From contig JAKSZT010053887.1 of assembly GCA_026826555.1 (NCBI GenBank), forward strand, positions 67,391,346-67,455,345: a DNA stretch of 64,000 nt, read 5' to 3'. The notes under the pieces are model-generated. The model did no database searches and had not been told where the DNA came from. It was given only the letters and a program-made list of their open reading frames with translations. The position numbers and the translations under genes were made by a program. Positions within the stretch are counted from its first letter, which is position 1. The number at the start of each line of letters is the position of its first letter. Positions 45,977 through 58,834 of the stretch are shown piece by piece. The DNA is from Tolypeutes matacus. Lineage: Eukaryota; Chordata; Mammalia; Cingulata; Chlamyphoridae.

Positions 45977-47959
45977 TTTAGTCCATTGCTCTTTCCCCAA
46001 TTTTGAGGATTTTGGGATGATGATGCCCATTCTGTTTCTAACTGAGATGGGGCTTAGATCCCATGGGGCAAAAGGATGGAACTATCTTGCTTGGAGTTGC
46101 AGACACTCTCTGTTCCTTGGCATGGCTGTTGTCCATCATTATTTCCTGGGCAAGTCCAACAAACTGGAGAGTAGGTATTGCAACTCTGCTGAGATTCAGG
46201 GCTCAACTGGCAGGTGAATGTACCAAAGATTTAAGTCTCTGGGACATATATTTAACAAGTATAGTGTTAATTATAGGTTCAAATAAAACGGGCAGAAGAG
46301 CCATGTGTAGAGAAGCTATAAATTAGTCCAACACTGTTACACTGTGGACCATAAATTTCAAAGCAAGGCCCACTGACAGGGTGTTGAATTCCTGAGCTTG
46401 TCTGCCCTGCTTATAGCATCTGGATGCCTCTAGAGCCCTCAGGACCCCCATTGTTTGAGGCACTGTTTACTGTGGCAGTCAATGAAATCCTGCTGATATG
46501 CACATAAGCATAACCTCTGATCTGACCTTTCAATTCATTTTGAAATTTCTTAGCCATAAAAACTCATTTGTATTTAATATTTCCCCCTTTTGGTATAGGT
46601 CTTTTTCCAGATGCATTGCCAGTTGATGCTTGGTAATAATCCCTCAGTGCCAGAGAGGATCATCCCCAGAAGTTATGTCCCATGCTGGCAGGAATGTAGT
46701 ACATTTTTATGCTGTTTGGCTTAAAAAGAAGCCACATTTGATCAACAAGGAGGCTTTCAGGAGGTAACTCTTAGGAAATAAATAATACTAATTTAAGTTC
46801 CAATTTCACAAGAAAAATTTCAATTCATAAGTACTAGAATCAATATCAAGGGCCTGGCATAGTGATGTCTCTTCTTTCACTAGGCACTGTCCTTGAACTT
46901 GGGGGATTCTTGACATTTTATTAGAGAATGTAACAGGACTCCCCGGGATAGGAATTCAATATTCTTTCAGATATTGTGTGGGTCTCCACCCACCGAGACA
47001 ACATCCCATGAACACTTGAACATATGCATAAGCCTTAGAAGCATGCCCCAGGTGCACCCCTCTCCACACATCCTTCCATCAATGATACCCACACTGGTGA
47101 TCCTCCCTTGCCACAGTTGTGACCCTTTTAGGTTCCAAAACCTCTCCAAAAATGAAGCCAACAAAATAATCAAATAAAATTAATAAGAAAATGAAATAAT
47201 TTTAAAAATAAATAAAATACAAAAAAATTGAAATAATATAAACATTTTTTAAACATTGCATCTTTCATCACTGTAAGATCTGTTGTCTTGTATGTACAGT
47301 GATAATTTCTTCCATATAGTCCCCCAGTGTCTTATATTTTTGTCATTTTATCTTCAAAGAAGTTTTAGGTTATAGAAAAGTCACATAGAAAACATAAGGG
47401 ATTGATTACCATATACCCAAGGCTTTCCCCATTTTCCACTCTCCTTTATTAATAACATTTTACATGTGGATTGTACATTTGTTACAATTGATGTACAGAT
47501 ATTGAAGCATTGCAACTATCCATTGTCAATGGTTTACTTATTATTAGTCTAACATTGGAAGAACTTTTATCACTGATATAAAGGCAGTGGTCACCAGAGG
47601 TTCTGAGAAGAGGGAGAAGGAAGAATAAGTATAATGTGGGGGCATGTTCAGGACATTGGAATTGTCCTGCATGGCATTGCAATGAGGGATACTGGCCATT
47701 ATATATTTTGTCATAAACTATAAAATTGTGCAGGACAGAGTGTAAACTATAATGCAAAATATAGTCCATGGTTAGTAGCATGCTTCAATATGTGTTCATC
47801 AATTGTAACAAATGTACTACACATAATGAAGGTTGTTTGTAATGTGGGAAAATGTGAGGGCGGTGGGGTGGGGCATATGGGGATCCCCTATATATTTTAT
47901 GCAACATTCATGTAATCTAAAGTTTCTTTAAAAATAAAATAATTTTTAAGAAATTAAAA
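45977..47959. mobile_element. 5'-inverted (twin-primed) L1 3' end
   Basis: 47475-47945 is L1 3' UTR in plus orientation ending in an A-rich tail (CAGTGGTCACCAGAGGTTC, ATTGCAATGAGGGATACTGG, TTCATGTAATCTAAAGTTTC). Immediately left, about 45990-47470 carries upstream L1 3' UTR in minus orientation: AGATTTAAGTCTCTGGGACA matches the complement of 26630-26655. The uninterrupted order is seen at 26.45-27.3 kb. AATAATTTTAA flanks the whole (45966-45976 and 47960-47970), a possible though AT-rich TSD. Inverted upstream segment plus forward 3' segment is the product of twin priming. Confidence 0.6.
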
Positions 47960-48879
47960 AATAATTTTAAAAAGAGCAGCATAAGGAGCTCCAGGGAACA
48001 GTACCACCACAGAATCTTTCAACAAATAGATAAAAACTGGCAGAACCATCTTCTGTAGAATTATGGAAAATAGTCAAAGGGTTGCAGTACCTGGGAGAGT
48101 TCCAAATCAGAAAAACACAGCTTTACAAAACTATAAGAGAAGATCATATGTCCCTTCCTGGCCCCTTCTTCATCCCCTACCTGACTTTAGAAAGAGCCAA
48201 ACTGTGATATAATTGTGGGCTCCTAGACCTGTGGTGAAGGGAGCAGAGTAATGTTATGCTTATGTAAATACTTCAATGCCTGTATGTTGGTATCAATCTA
48301 TTGGGTAGCAAGCTGAAAGACTAAACCAGGAAATTCTTCTCTGCTCAACCTCCCAGTACATGCCCTTTGGGCAAAAGTAGCTTGTGGATAGCTAAAGAAG
48401 TAGTGCAAGAAACAATTAAGTAAAAGTATCCTAAGCAAAGGATTACCTATTTTAAGTCACAAAATAAAGTATCTAAGAGGGGGACAAATTCAGTTTCATA
48501 GGGAGTAAAGAGATCATTCAAAATCCTGTAAACATGTGTATTCCTAAGACCACATGAAAGCACAAGCACAGGATAAGAAACAGGCTCAGAAGAGAAGGAA
48601 AACATCCTCCAGTTAAATTTCACTTCAGACTGATCTTACTAATAGGAGGATTAAACTCTGAAGGAGCTTACAAGCCAATGCAGAGCCAGTTTTCAAAGCC
48701 TGTTAATGATTATTTTGCATTTGTTTGTTTGATTTTGTTAACTCCTGGCACTCAAGGAAATCACTATCATCTCACTAGTTGATACAAAATTAAGAGACAG
48801 ACAGCTCAGGTACTATATCACAGAAATAACATTTAAAATATTAAAATGTACAGTGTTTAAAAAAAAAAAGAAATAGAAA

Positions 48880-49800
48880 ATGAAAACCCATCTGAAGGAA
48901 CAAAATAAAAATCCAGAAACCATAAATGAAGAACCAGGGTTAGGTCATACCAGAAAAAGACATTTAAAAATGGTCTTCAATATGCTCGAGGAGATAAAGG
49001 AAAATGCAGAAAGAGAATTAAAAGATACCAGGAAAACAATGAATGAACAATATGAGAATCTCAATAAAGAGATAGAAATTTTAAAAGGTAACCAAACAGA
49101 AATACTGGACTTGAAGATCAAAATAACTGTAATAAAAAATTCCCTAGAGAATTTCAACAGGAGAATGGAGCTGGCAGAAGAAAGAATCAGTGAATTCAAA
49201 TACAGGGCATTTTAAATTATTAAGGATGAGGATCAGAAAGGAAAAACTGAGTGAACAGATGTTTAGAGACCTATGGGACACCAACAAACATACAAACATA
49301 CAAATTATCAGTGTCCCAGAAGGAGAAGAAAGAGAAACAGTAGCAAAGGATATTCAATGAAAAAATTGCAAAAAAAAACTTCCTAAATTTAAGAAAAGAT
49401 GCAAAATGCACATTCAGGATGTCCAAGGAACCCTAAACAGAATAAAGTTTTAGAGGATCATGACTACAAAATAGTAGTCAAACTGTCGAATGCCAAAAAC
49501 AAGGAGAGTGTTCTGAAAACTACAAGGGAGAAGCAGGGTGCTGTGTAGAAGGGAGTTACAATATGATTAAGTGGCATTTCTCCCATGAAACCATAAAGGC
49601 AAGGAGACAGTAAAATGAAATATTTAAAGTGCTGAAAAAAAGAATTTCCAACTAAGAATTTTGTATTTGGTAAGACTGTCTTACAAAATGAGGGAGCGAT
49701 TAAGATTTTCAGATAAACAAAAGCTGATGGAGTTCATTACCACTAGACCTGCTATACAAGCAATGATCAAGGGAGATCTCCAGACTGAAAAGAAAGGACA
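48880..49800 (+). pseudogene. L1 ORF1 remnant (old L1)
   Basis: An open piece of 112 codons (48880-49215) retains the coiled-coil part, with NLNKEIEILKGNQTEILDLK and MELAEERISEFKYRAF. A stop at 49215 ends it. The RNA-binding part continues to about 49800 (reading through DKQKLMEFITTRPAIQ) with frame breaks. Non-functional. Confidence 0.75.
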
Positions 49801-50289
49801 CATGATCAAAGTGACATAAAGAAACACAGTCCTCTGGTAAAGATAACCTATGGGTAATTATAAATGCCAGTAGTATTGTATTGTGTTTTATGATATATTA
49901 CTTGTTGCTTTTTACATGTTCCAAAATGTTAATGTATATAAAGGGATGATATATCCACAGTTTTGAAACTACAGTGTAGAAAGATAATTTGTAACAAATA
50001 CAACAAAATGGTGGGTAGATGAAATGTACAGAAATACTCTATGTTTATGCTACTGAGTTAAGTTGATATCAAATCAAACATGATTGTTACAGATGTAAGA
50101 TATTAGATTTAAACACCATGGCAATCACATAGAAAATATATGAAAAATATATTCAGAAGGAAATGGGAAGGGACTCAAAATGATACAATACAAAGAAACA
50201 AATAGATATGAAAGCAGGAAGAATTGTGGGGCAACAAATGTACATGGCTTACAAACACAAAATATCATTAGAAAGTCCTGCATTATCAG

Positions 50290-53017
50290 TAGTTTCTTTG
50301 AATTCAAATGGATTGAATTCTCCCATCAAAAGGTAGAAATTTGCTGGACCCATAAAAGAATTTTCTGTTTCCAAGAGATTCATCTTCATTTCAAAGACAT
50401 AAGTAGGTTAAAAGTGAAAGTTTGGGAAAAATATATACCAATCATATAACAGAAGAGATGTAGGATAGCTATACCAATATTGGATAAAATAGACTTTTAA
50501 CTTTAAGTTTAAAAAAAACTGTTATAAGTTACTAAGAACTTTACTATATATTGATGAAGGGGTCAAGAACACATAGCAATCATAAATATATATATACACC
50601 TAATGGCAGAGCCCCAAAATACTAAAACAAATATTGATAGATTTGAAGGGAGAAATAGTTCTACTCTAATAGTTGGAGAGTTCAATACTCCACTTGCAAG
50701 AATGTGTAGAACATTTAGATAGAAGATCAATAGGAAAATAGAAGACTTGAATGAAAATATAAGCCAACTGGACCAAACAGACATATGCAAAACGCTTCAC
50801 CTAATAGCAGCTGTATACACATTCAGTGCACATGAGTATTTTCCAGGATAGACAACATATAAGGCCACAAAACAAGTCTCAATAAATTAAAAACATTGAA
50901 ATCATACAATATATCTTCTCTGATCACAAGACAATGAACCTAGAAATTAATAAAAACATTAATACTGGAAAATTGACAAATATTTGGAAATTAACCAATG
51001 CACTCAAAAAACCAATGGGTTAAATACTATATCACAAGAGAAATTTGGAAATATTGAGGCAAATGAAGAGAAAGACATAACATACCAATCTTTTTAAATG
51101 CAGCAAAAATAGTTATGAAGGGAAACTTATAATTCTAAATGCTTACATTAAAAAAGAAGAAATATCTCAAATAATGATATAATATCACAACTGGTGGATC
51201 TAGAGATAAAGAAGATAATACTACTCAAAGTCAGCAGAAGAAATTAAAAAGAATACCAAAGATTAGAGTGAGACAAAAGAAATAGAAAATAAAAATAATA
51301 GAGAGACTCAACAAAACCTAAAGTTGGTTTTATGAAAAGATGATTAAAATCTACAAACTTTTAGCTAGACTGACAAAGTGAAAAAGAGAGAGGGCAAAAA
51401 TAACTACAGTAAGAAATGAAAGTAGAAAATTACTACCAATCCTACAAAAATAAAAACGATTATAAGAGTATACTAGGAAGAACTGCATGCCAATAAATTA
51501 GAAAAACTACATGAAGTGAACAAATTCTTAGAAACACACAAAGCACCTACAATGACTAAAGAAGAAACAAAAGATCTCAACAGAACAAGTGATGAGTTTG
51601 AATCAGTAATCAAAATCCTCCCAACAAAAAAAATCCAAGAATAAATGCTTCACAGGTGAGCATTGCCAAACATTCCAAGAATTAACACTAGCTCTGCTCA
51701 CACACTTCCTAAATATTGAAGAGGAGGAACAGTTCCTAACTCATTCTATGAGACCAACCTAATACCATGTAATAGGGAATAAATATTCCCTTCTGCAAAT
51801 GTGTCTGGGAAAACCAGATAATTATATGCAAAAGAATGAAGGTGGAACTCTTCCACACACACCATATTCACAAATTATCTCAGAAATGGATCAATGACTA
51901 TGGTGATTTGAAGTTGCACATACCTCAGAAAAAACATGCTCTTAAATCTAATCCATTCTTATGGATGTGAGCCTATTGTACATAAGACATTTGGATGAGG
52001 CTACTTCAGTTAAGGTGTGACCCACGTTAATCAGGATGGGTCTCGATCTTAGTACTGGAGTCCTTTATAAAAGAATGAAATTCAGACTAAAAATAAGGAA
52101 AAGCCACAGATAGAGGGGCCAGAAGCTGGACATCAGTAGAACCAGGAGATGAGACCATGTGCCTTGCCATGTGATAGGGAAGGCAAGTATTGCCAGCAGT
52201 CACAGTCTTTACGGAGAAAGCCATTGCTATGATGACACCTTGATTTTTACTTTATCCTAGCCTCAAACTGTGAGCAAATAAATTCCCATTGTTTAAGCCA
52301 AACCAGTACGTGGTATTTCCTCAAGCAACCTAAGAGACTAAAACAGTGACCTAAATATAAGAAACAGAAATATAAAACTCCTTAAAGAATACATAGGTAA
52401 GCATCTTCAGCACCTTGTGTTAGGCAATGTTTTCTTAGACTTTATACCCAAAGCACGAGCAAGAAAAGACCTCATCAAAATTAAAAATTTTACACTTGAG
52501 GGTACTTCATGAAAAGTAAAAGACAACCTACAGAGTCAGAGAAAATATTTGAAAACCACATGTCCAATAAAGGTTTACTATCACATATATATAAAGAAAT
52601 CCTACAACTCAAACCAAGAAGTCAAACAACCCAATTAAAAAATGGACAAAAGACTTGAATAGACATTTCTACAAAGAAGATATGCAAATGGATAATAAGC
52701 ACAATAAAGGATGATCAATATCATTAGTTATTAGGGAAATGTAAATCAAAACCATGAGATGCAATTTCACACCATTAGAATGGCTACTATTTTTTTTTTT
52801 TAAGGGAAAATAAGTGTTGGGGAGGTTATGGAGAAATAGGAGAACTTGTTCATGTTGGTGGGAATGTATAATGGTGCAGTCCCTGTGGAACACAATTTGG
52901 CGGTTCCTCAGAAAGTTAAGTCTAGTATTATCATATGACCTGGAAACCCCACTACTTATTATATACCCCAAAGAAATGAAAGCAGGGACTCAAACAGATA
53001 TTTGCACATTTTTTTAA
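50290..53017 (+). pseudogene. L1 ORF2 remnant (old L1), split by an LTR
   Basis: The endonuclease start is visible near 50290 (SVVSLNSN, in a corrupted frame). The endonuclease and reverse transcriptase regions follow in order with numerous stops. Near 51880 the reading EMDQ-like (AAATGGATCAATGAC) is interrupted by the LTR and resumes at 52351 (CTAAATATAAGAAACAG). The cysteine-knuckle region (RRTCSCWWECIMVQSLWNT in the 52814-53017 frame) is partly kept. The frame ends at 53017 where another repeat begins. Confidence 0.75.
51899..52345 (+). mobile_element. MaLR-like LTR nested in old L1 ORF2
   Basis: It is 447 bp, starting TATGGTGATTTGAAGTTGC and ending AAGAGACTAAAACA. Flanks ATGAC (51894-51898) and GTGAC (52346-52350) form a 5-bp TSD with one change. 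Landmarks: CATGCTCTTAAATCTAATCC, ACTTCAGTTAAGGTGTGACC, ACCATGTGCCTTGCCATGTG, CAAATAAATTCCCATTG. It is the closest relative in the window of the 12.7-kb LTR. Confidence 0.88.
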
Positions 53018-53168
53018 AGGCAGCACCTGAATTCTACAGACTTTGGAAAAAAAAGTATGGCCTTGCAAACATCTTGATTTTGGTCTTGGGGCCTTGAAAA
53101 CTATGAGATAATAAATGTTTGTTGTTAAGCCAACCCTTTGTGTCATAGAATCTCTGATAAACTAAGAA
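53018..53168 (+). mobile_element. MaLR-like LTR, 3' fragment
   Basis: TGCAAACATCTTGATTTTGG, GAGATAATAAATGTTTG, TTAAGCCAACCCTTTGTG and ATAAACTAAGAAAATG are the 3' third of the recurrent LTR family. The 5' part is missing; it abuts L1 ORF2 on the left. Confidence 0.65.
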
Positions 53169-53169
53169 A

Positions 53170-54740
53170 ATGATCTTGGTGGAAGATTCAATTACCTAAA
53201 AATAAAATCATTGCATAATTGACATAATCATAAAATTAAGGTTTGATATGTTTTCCTTCTTTAACTTCAGTGCACATAATTTTAAAATGCAAAATAATTG
53301 TTTGTCACTCTTATGTCTCTGAAAATCAGGCCTAATGCAGCATCATATGAGTGAATTTTGGAATCATCATTTATATACTCCCTGAATTTGATAATCCAGG
53401 TATTTTTTTTTAATGATCATGAGTTGATGGACTTTCTTTTTAATAAGAATCCTTTCTTATTTGGAATCTTGAGTAACAGTCAGGCATTGGTTTACAATTG
53501 AATTATTCAAATTATTAGCCATTAACTTATCGTTTACTCTGGTGTTCTGAGAATAATGAAAAATTGACTATGATGCATTTATGTATCTACTGCCTAATTT
53601 ATGTTCTCATTACTGCTCATTAGATGGCAGCAACAAAACTCCATTTTTTTGTCCATGCATACCAACTATGTTGTCAGTATGAGATTGAGATATAGCCAGT
53701 GTCAACAGGGGCATCAAAAATAGGTAATCCCCATTCTGGTTTCTGCTCCAATATGTGCAGAACTTGGAAGTTGTTACACTATCCTTACAACAAAAAAAAT
53801 GCTGAATAAACTGGAACTCAACAATCCTTCTTAAATCCATCAGAAGATTGAGGTTCCAGGGCAAACTGCAATGTGAAAACTAGAGAAACAGGTGAACACA
53901 GGCAATTCCAGAGTATAGGGGCCAGAAGCCACTGGAGAAAGTAACCGGTAGTGTAAACGATCATAAATGAACAAATATGTTTTAACACACTAAATTGTAT
54001 TTTAGGCAATTAACTAACCTCTGATGTATTGCAATATAGACTTGATGTATGTTGAAATTTTAAAATAGCCAGAAGCAAATACCTGTAACTGTTGTGACTT
54101 ACTGAACTATAACCCAAATGTTTTGTTTCTTTTTACTGATGTTATTTTTGTAAACTGCATGATCTTTACCTTGTTTGGGAGAACCCACAGTTTTGTGAGA
54201 TTTACCTCTGGGAACCACAGCACATTTTCAAGCTGATGATTGGTGAAGGTCAGAGAAAAATCCCCTCATGATTCTGGCAGGGGGAGGGGAAAAGTAAACA
54301 TTTGGAAATATTCCATGTTTGGTCTCTTCTCAATAACAAAATCCTCCCTTCAAGGGAAAATACTTTACGAGAGCCTTAATTGACCTAGGGTAATTGCAGC
54401 TAGACTACTATTGAGCTCTTCTAACCATCCTGTCACAAAAAGGGAGGGAAAAAAGGCTAAGAAGCCTTCTGAAGGTCACAGCCCAGAGACTTTGGCCCAC
54501 TAAAAACACTTAGATTTAATCATAAGATCATAGAATGCTTTCCCTTCCCAAAACCTTGCCATCACATCAAAAGGGCTCCAGTATAATAACAAGAATCATG
54601 GTTAAAATATAAAAATACAGATAGATTTAAAGTATGGGGATGGAAAAAGATGTTAATTACCCTGAATTAGACAAGCTATGAAGTCAATGGCACAGTTCTT
54701 CAAACTGCTAAGTCTTTCTAAGACTTCTAAACCCAACAGC
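53170..54740. other. Intergenic DNA, probably old ERV or other repeat debris
   Basis: 53620-54000 and 54060-54540 are less AT-rich and read like diverged dispersed repeats (for example GCTGATGATTGGTGAAGGTC, then CAGGGGGAGGGGAAAAGTAA), but I cannot assign families or ends. Open frames of 60-84 codons have no recognisable domain. Confidence 0.35.
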
Positions 54741-54744
54741 AAGG

Positions 54745-55435
54745 AGTTAAGGTCCAACTATAAAGTTAAAGGGAGGAGTCCACATAAGATCACTTTCATT
54801 TCTGACAACAACTGCAAGTTTGATGATTCTCCAAAGTTTGCTAGAAAGACTCACAGTACTCACTGAAACCTCACAGCTATGTTTATTACAAAGAAAGAAT
54901 ACATTTTTAAAATCAGCCAAAGGAAGAGACACACAGAGCAGAGTTTGGGAAGTTTCCAAATGTGAAACCTCCATTTTCCACTTATGTATCTCCTTCCAAG
55001 CATTTATGTGTGACAATATGCATGGAATATTGCCAATCTAAAAAGTTTACTTGAATTTCATTGTCAAGAGTTTATAATGAGACCACATTAGATAGCTAAA
55101 ATTGATTGGTTTATTACCAAATGGTTGAACTCGATCAGTTGGTCAACTGATGCCATGTGATCAATAGCTCCCACCCTAAATCATATGGTTGGTCTTTCTG
55201 GCATAGCCAACTACCAGCCCAAACTATCAGTGTGGTCAGTCCTCCTATCTCCCTGTCATCTGGTTAGCATAAACCATCGTTTGTGGTCCAAAGAGCTCAC
55301 TATGATAAGAAAGATGCTCCAATCATGCAGGGAATTTGAAGGTTATCTCCCAGGAGTAAGGACAAAGTCCAGACATCTCTTCAGGTGAGGCCAATTTCCT
55401 ATTGCATAGATTATATAGTGCACACCCCTGACATT
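54745..55435 (-). mobile_element. Probable ERV LTR, minus strand, old
   Basis: GAAAGACTCACAGTACTCAC, then CTATGTTTATTACAAAG (complement has AATAAA), then TTAAAATCAGCCAAAGGAAG, follow the order of an old ERV LTR family in antisense. The ends are not placed. A 24-base T run (55446-55469) follows. It lies on the 3' side of the minus-strand ERV-L pol remnant, so it could be that provirus's LTR; this is not shown. Confidence 0.4.
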
Positions 55436-55445
55436 TGTTCAACGC

Positions 55446-55469
55446 TTTTTTTTTTTTTTTTTTTTTTTT
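55446..55469. repeat. (T)24 homopolymer
   Basis: An uninterrupted run of 24 T, possibly the poly(A) tail of a minus-strand retroposed sequence that is otherwise unrecognised. Confidence 0.9.
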
Positions 55470-55639
55470 GCAAAACTTTGATATGCCTAACATTTGGAGG
55501 ATCCAGTGTGGGACAGGCATAGAAGACATAAACAAATTTCCAATACATTTGAACATCAATCAGTATTATAATTTTCTTAACAATAATTCCATTGTTCCAA
55601 TGTTATATCATATCACAGTATGGTAGATATAACCTGAAA

Positions 55640-57535
55640 AATAAAAATCAAAGATAGTGGCACATTGTTAGAGTTCCACTCAGTCCTTAATAATTGGTCT
55701 AGTCCATCATCATATTTTAAGACCAAATGTCTCCCAGAGTCATGCCACTCAGATTTGTCAGCTTCCATTTGAACTTGTCAGGTTCCAAAAGCAGAGAGTG
55801 TTCCAGGCAACATGAGCCTAAACCCTTGAAAGTATCTGGCATAATTGAGCTACAAAACAATATAATTTCTTATTCAGAGCCTTTCTTGTTGTAGTAATGT
55901 AATACTGGATTTACTTCATGGCATAACCCAACTTATTCATTCACTTACCCTAGCTATGATTCTTTCTTCTCTCCATTTATTATTTAATTTTATACAATCA
56001 ATTCCACCTTTTGAAAGGACATTATGTTCAGCTATTTTCTGGTCTAGATTGCAAGCAGCCATATTAATCTAGCAAATGCCTCTCTAAAAGTTTATTTCCA
56101 TTAATATAGGGGTAGGGTTATATAAGAACAGAAATGATGAGCTAACTCAAAGATGAGGCAGTGCATTCCCCCTTAACACCAATTTTGCCAGATAAGTCAA
56201 GCACACTCCACCCCATCAGGCTCTTAAGAATTCTTATAAAAGTTGAATTTAGTTGAATGTAGTTACCATTTTGTGCTTGGGAGTCATCCCTGCTTCTGGC
56301 ACCCAAACTTGTAGTCATGGTCTTGAGACTACTGCATCATGTGGGAAAAAAGAACATTGAGATGGTATGGAGAAAAAGAGAAAAAAGTTTTCTTGCACCA
56401 GCATTCAGAATTGTAAACTAGAATTGAATACCAGAATTTTATAGTTATACTAGCATCCTCCCTACATCCTCTTCCCCAGAACTACCAGAAAAGCATAGGA
56501 ATCTAATGGGGACCTCCCTGATAACCCCTTATGTTAAGTATGAGCACACATTTGTGAAGGCATGTTAGCCAGCCTGTTGTGCTAATTCTTTCCCCATTTT
56601 ATTTATTATTTTGTTTTGACTTTTCTTTTTTTAATTTATTTTATTTTATTTGTTTCTCTCTACCCCCATTTTAGACAACCAAGGTTTTAATAGCCCATTC
56701 TGATTCTCTATCAAACAATTACTCTGAGGATGAAAGTGTTTTCCTACTTCTAAAGAAATATGACTTAGTGATCCAAAATGGTGCAATAACTTCTGTCCCA
56801 GTTTTTCCTTTATAGTAGATTTGAGTATTTGTATCTACCACTGGTAAGCAAAGTCCAGTCCAGAATAAATGCCTGTTTCTGTCAGGACTATTTGTAGCTT
56901 CCAGGTGTTACCAGGGCCAGTGTGAGTTGCCAGATTTGTGCAGGGCATTTTCCCCAGGGAATCTGCCTAATATCCATCTGCAGTCTCTATTTCCCTTCTT
57001 GGCAGACAGGACAGTTATTGACATTTTGTACCTCAGGGTATGCAAGAGGATTATGTCAAGATTCCACCCATCCCACATGGTTGCAGTCACCCAATATCCA
57101 CTCATTTCATTACCCAGGTGGCTACTTCAAGCTAGCATGCTAAGATATCCACTTGCTGGTCTCATCACATTCTGATACTGGATGTGGGATTCTTCTGATA
57201 GTCATCAATATATCCCATTTTAATGCACCCTTCAAATTTCCATAGTGATCCTCATAGTGCCTTATCCCTCTTTGATAAGCCAGTTTTCTATTTTCTGCCT
57301 GACCTATGGCGAGGTCATTGGCAACCACCCACAAGCCAGTAAAATTCTAAACACAGGGACAAATGGCATGAAATTCTCTGAGCCGATTTCTTTGTGCATT
57401 CATCAATCAGAGTGGTGGCCTACCAAAGAAGAAGCTGTTTGTTCATCTTTGAACTGCCATCCATTAACCAGCTCTTTGATGATCAATCAAGAGCTATTCA
57501 TAGGGCACTGCCCAAGTGGCAATAGTATATAGTTG
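55640..57535 (-). pseudogene. ERV-L pol remnant (RNase H to integrase N-terminus)
   Basis: On the minus strand, 57530-57100 keeps the residue order of an ERV-L RNase H region and its junction with integrase. About 57040-56900 keeps part of the integrase zinc-binding end (a Cys-x2-Cys pair) and the start of the core. Stops and frameshifts occur throughout; the two longest open pieces are 57334-57140 and 57105-56908. Sequence further left to 55640 is likely continued ERV-L but not clearly readable. ERV-L elements supply machinery for MaLR LTRs, which abound here, but this copy cannot. Confidence 0.55.
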
Positions 57536-57544
57536 AACTGAACA

Positions 57545-57857
57545 GCACCATCAATCAACTGGCTCTAATTGACATTTATAGCATACTTCTGCCAACACCA
57601 CCAGAATATACATTTTTCTCAGGCTCACACATGGAACATACACCAAGATAGAATACATTCTTGGCCAAAAAAGATACCTTAACAAATTTAAAAGAATAGA
57701 AATCATACAAAGCATGCTCTCCGACCATAATAGAATTAAACCAGAAATCAATAGCAAAAAGACAGATGGGAATTTTCAAAATATTAGGAAATTAAACAGT
57801 AAACTTCAAAATAATAAATGGATCAAAATAGAAGTCTCAAGAGAAATTTTTTAAAAA
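57545..57857 (+). mobile_element. L1 ORF2 endonuclease C-terminal fragment
   Basis: In the plus-strand frames it reads IEYILGQKRYLNKFKRIEII followed by SDHNRIKPEINSKK, the conserved end of the L1 endonuclease. The SDH catalytic motif is retained in this scrap. It has one or more frame shifts and is truncated at both sides. Confidence 0.7.
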
Positions 57858-58099
57858 GTCAGCCCCAGGTAATAAGAATCATTGGTTTTGCCATGGAAGA
57901 TCTGTTTAAATTAATGAAACATAAATTTCCATAACTGAAGAATAGAGAGGACAATATCTTGCTTTCATGATTGGTGTGATGAATAGAGATACTGAAATTA
58001 AGTGAGTTAAAGTTTAAGAGTTTGATTTTTCTCTTTTCAGATAATCTATCAATAACAACCCTTATTAACATAACACCTGGAACACACTATTTTACTTGT

Positions 58100-58830
58100 T
58101 TTTCCGGGACTGTTTCTTCCTGAAAGCCTGTGAACTCATTGAAGTAAATAAATTAACTTATTTATTTTGTAATTTTACTACTTAACACAGAGTTTGGTGA
58201 TAGCCAACACTCAAAAAATATTGAAAGAATGTTGAATGAATAAATTAATAAATATATTTATCACATCTGAAGCTGATTAAAAATTTTAATCATTTTTTAA
58301 AAAAGTTTTTATTAAGTACCATAATGTGACAAGCAAAGAAAATCAGTATTCAATTAACCAACTTAATAAACACTTTGCTAGTTTCATCCATTCATTCATG
58401 CATACACTATCTAGACACTGGGGAATAGAGCGGCGAACGAAACATTTGTAATCCCTGGCTCCTTGAAGCTTATGTTCTCATACGTTGTAAGATACACAGT
58501 TAATAACTGCATAAATAAACTAGTGATAGGTGATGCCAGGTGCTGTGGAGATGTTAATACCTAGGGGAAGTATTATCTGACACTTAGACTGAGATTTCTA
58601 TTACATGCTTCAAATAATTTTGCATGCATTTCCTCCTTAGCCCTCACAAAAGTAAAGTTTTTAATTGTGTTATTATGTTAATAATGTCTGCTTCACTCAT
58701 TAAATGGTAGACTCCATTAGAAAAGAAATCAAGAGGCCACTTTTTATTCATGATTTTAAGCATAGTGCCTAGCAGTGGTGTTCACACAATAAAAAACAAA
58801 CATTTGCTCAATATTTGAATGGATGAATAA
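58100..58830 (+). mobile_element. Cluster of ancient L2/MIR-age remnants
   Basis: 58100-58255 ends ..AAAAAATATTGAAAGAATG, TTGAATGAATAAATT, as L2 3' ends do. 58390-58500 (TTCATTCATGCATACACTAT, CTGGGGAATAGAGCGGCGAA) and 58690-58830 (GTAGACTCCATTAGAAAAG, AAGCATAGTGCCTAGCAG, TGAATGGATGAATAATG) are similar. All are strongly diverged. They are probably separate pieces or one broken element. Confidence 0.45.
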
Positions 58831-58834
58831 TGTA

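Larger units (their letters stand above)
45936..53017 (+). mobile_element. Old, near full-length L1 on plus strand, interrupted by two elements
   Basis: The 5' end appears at about 45936 (CTACTAAGATAGCGGCATT, cf. AAGATGGCGG at L1 starts). The 5' UTR resumes at 47971 (AAAGAGCAGCATAAGGAGC) after an inverted L1 insertion. ORF1 occupies about 48880-49800, a long spacer follows, and ORF2 runs from about 50290 to 53017. An LTR splits ORF2 at 51899-52345, and another LTR piece abuts at 53018, cutting off the C-terminal end and 3' UTR. Without inserts it spans about 4.6 kb. The long spacer and heavy decay indicate an old L1M-type family. Confidence 0.65.
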
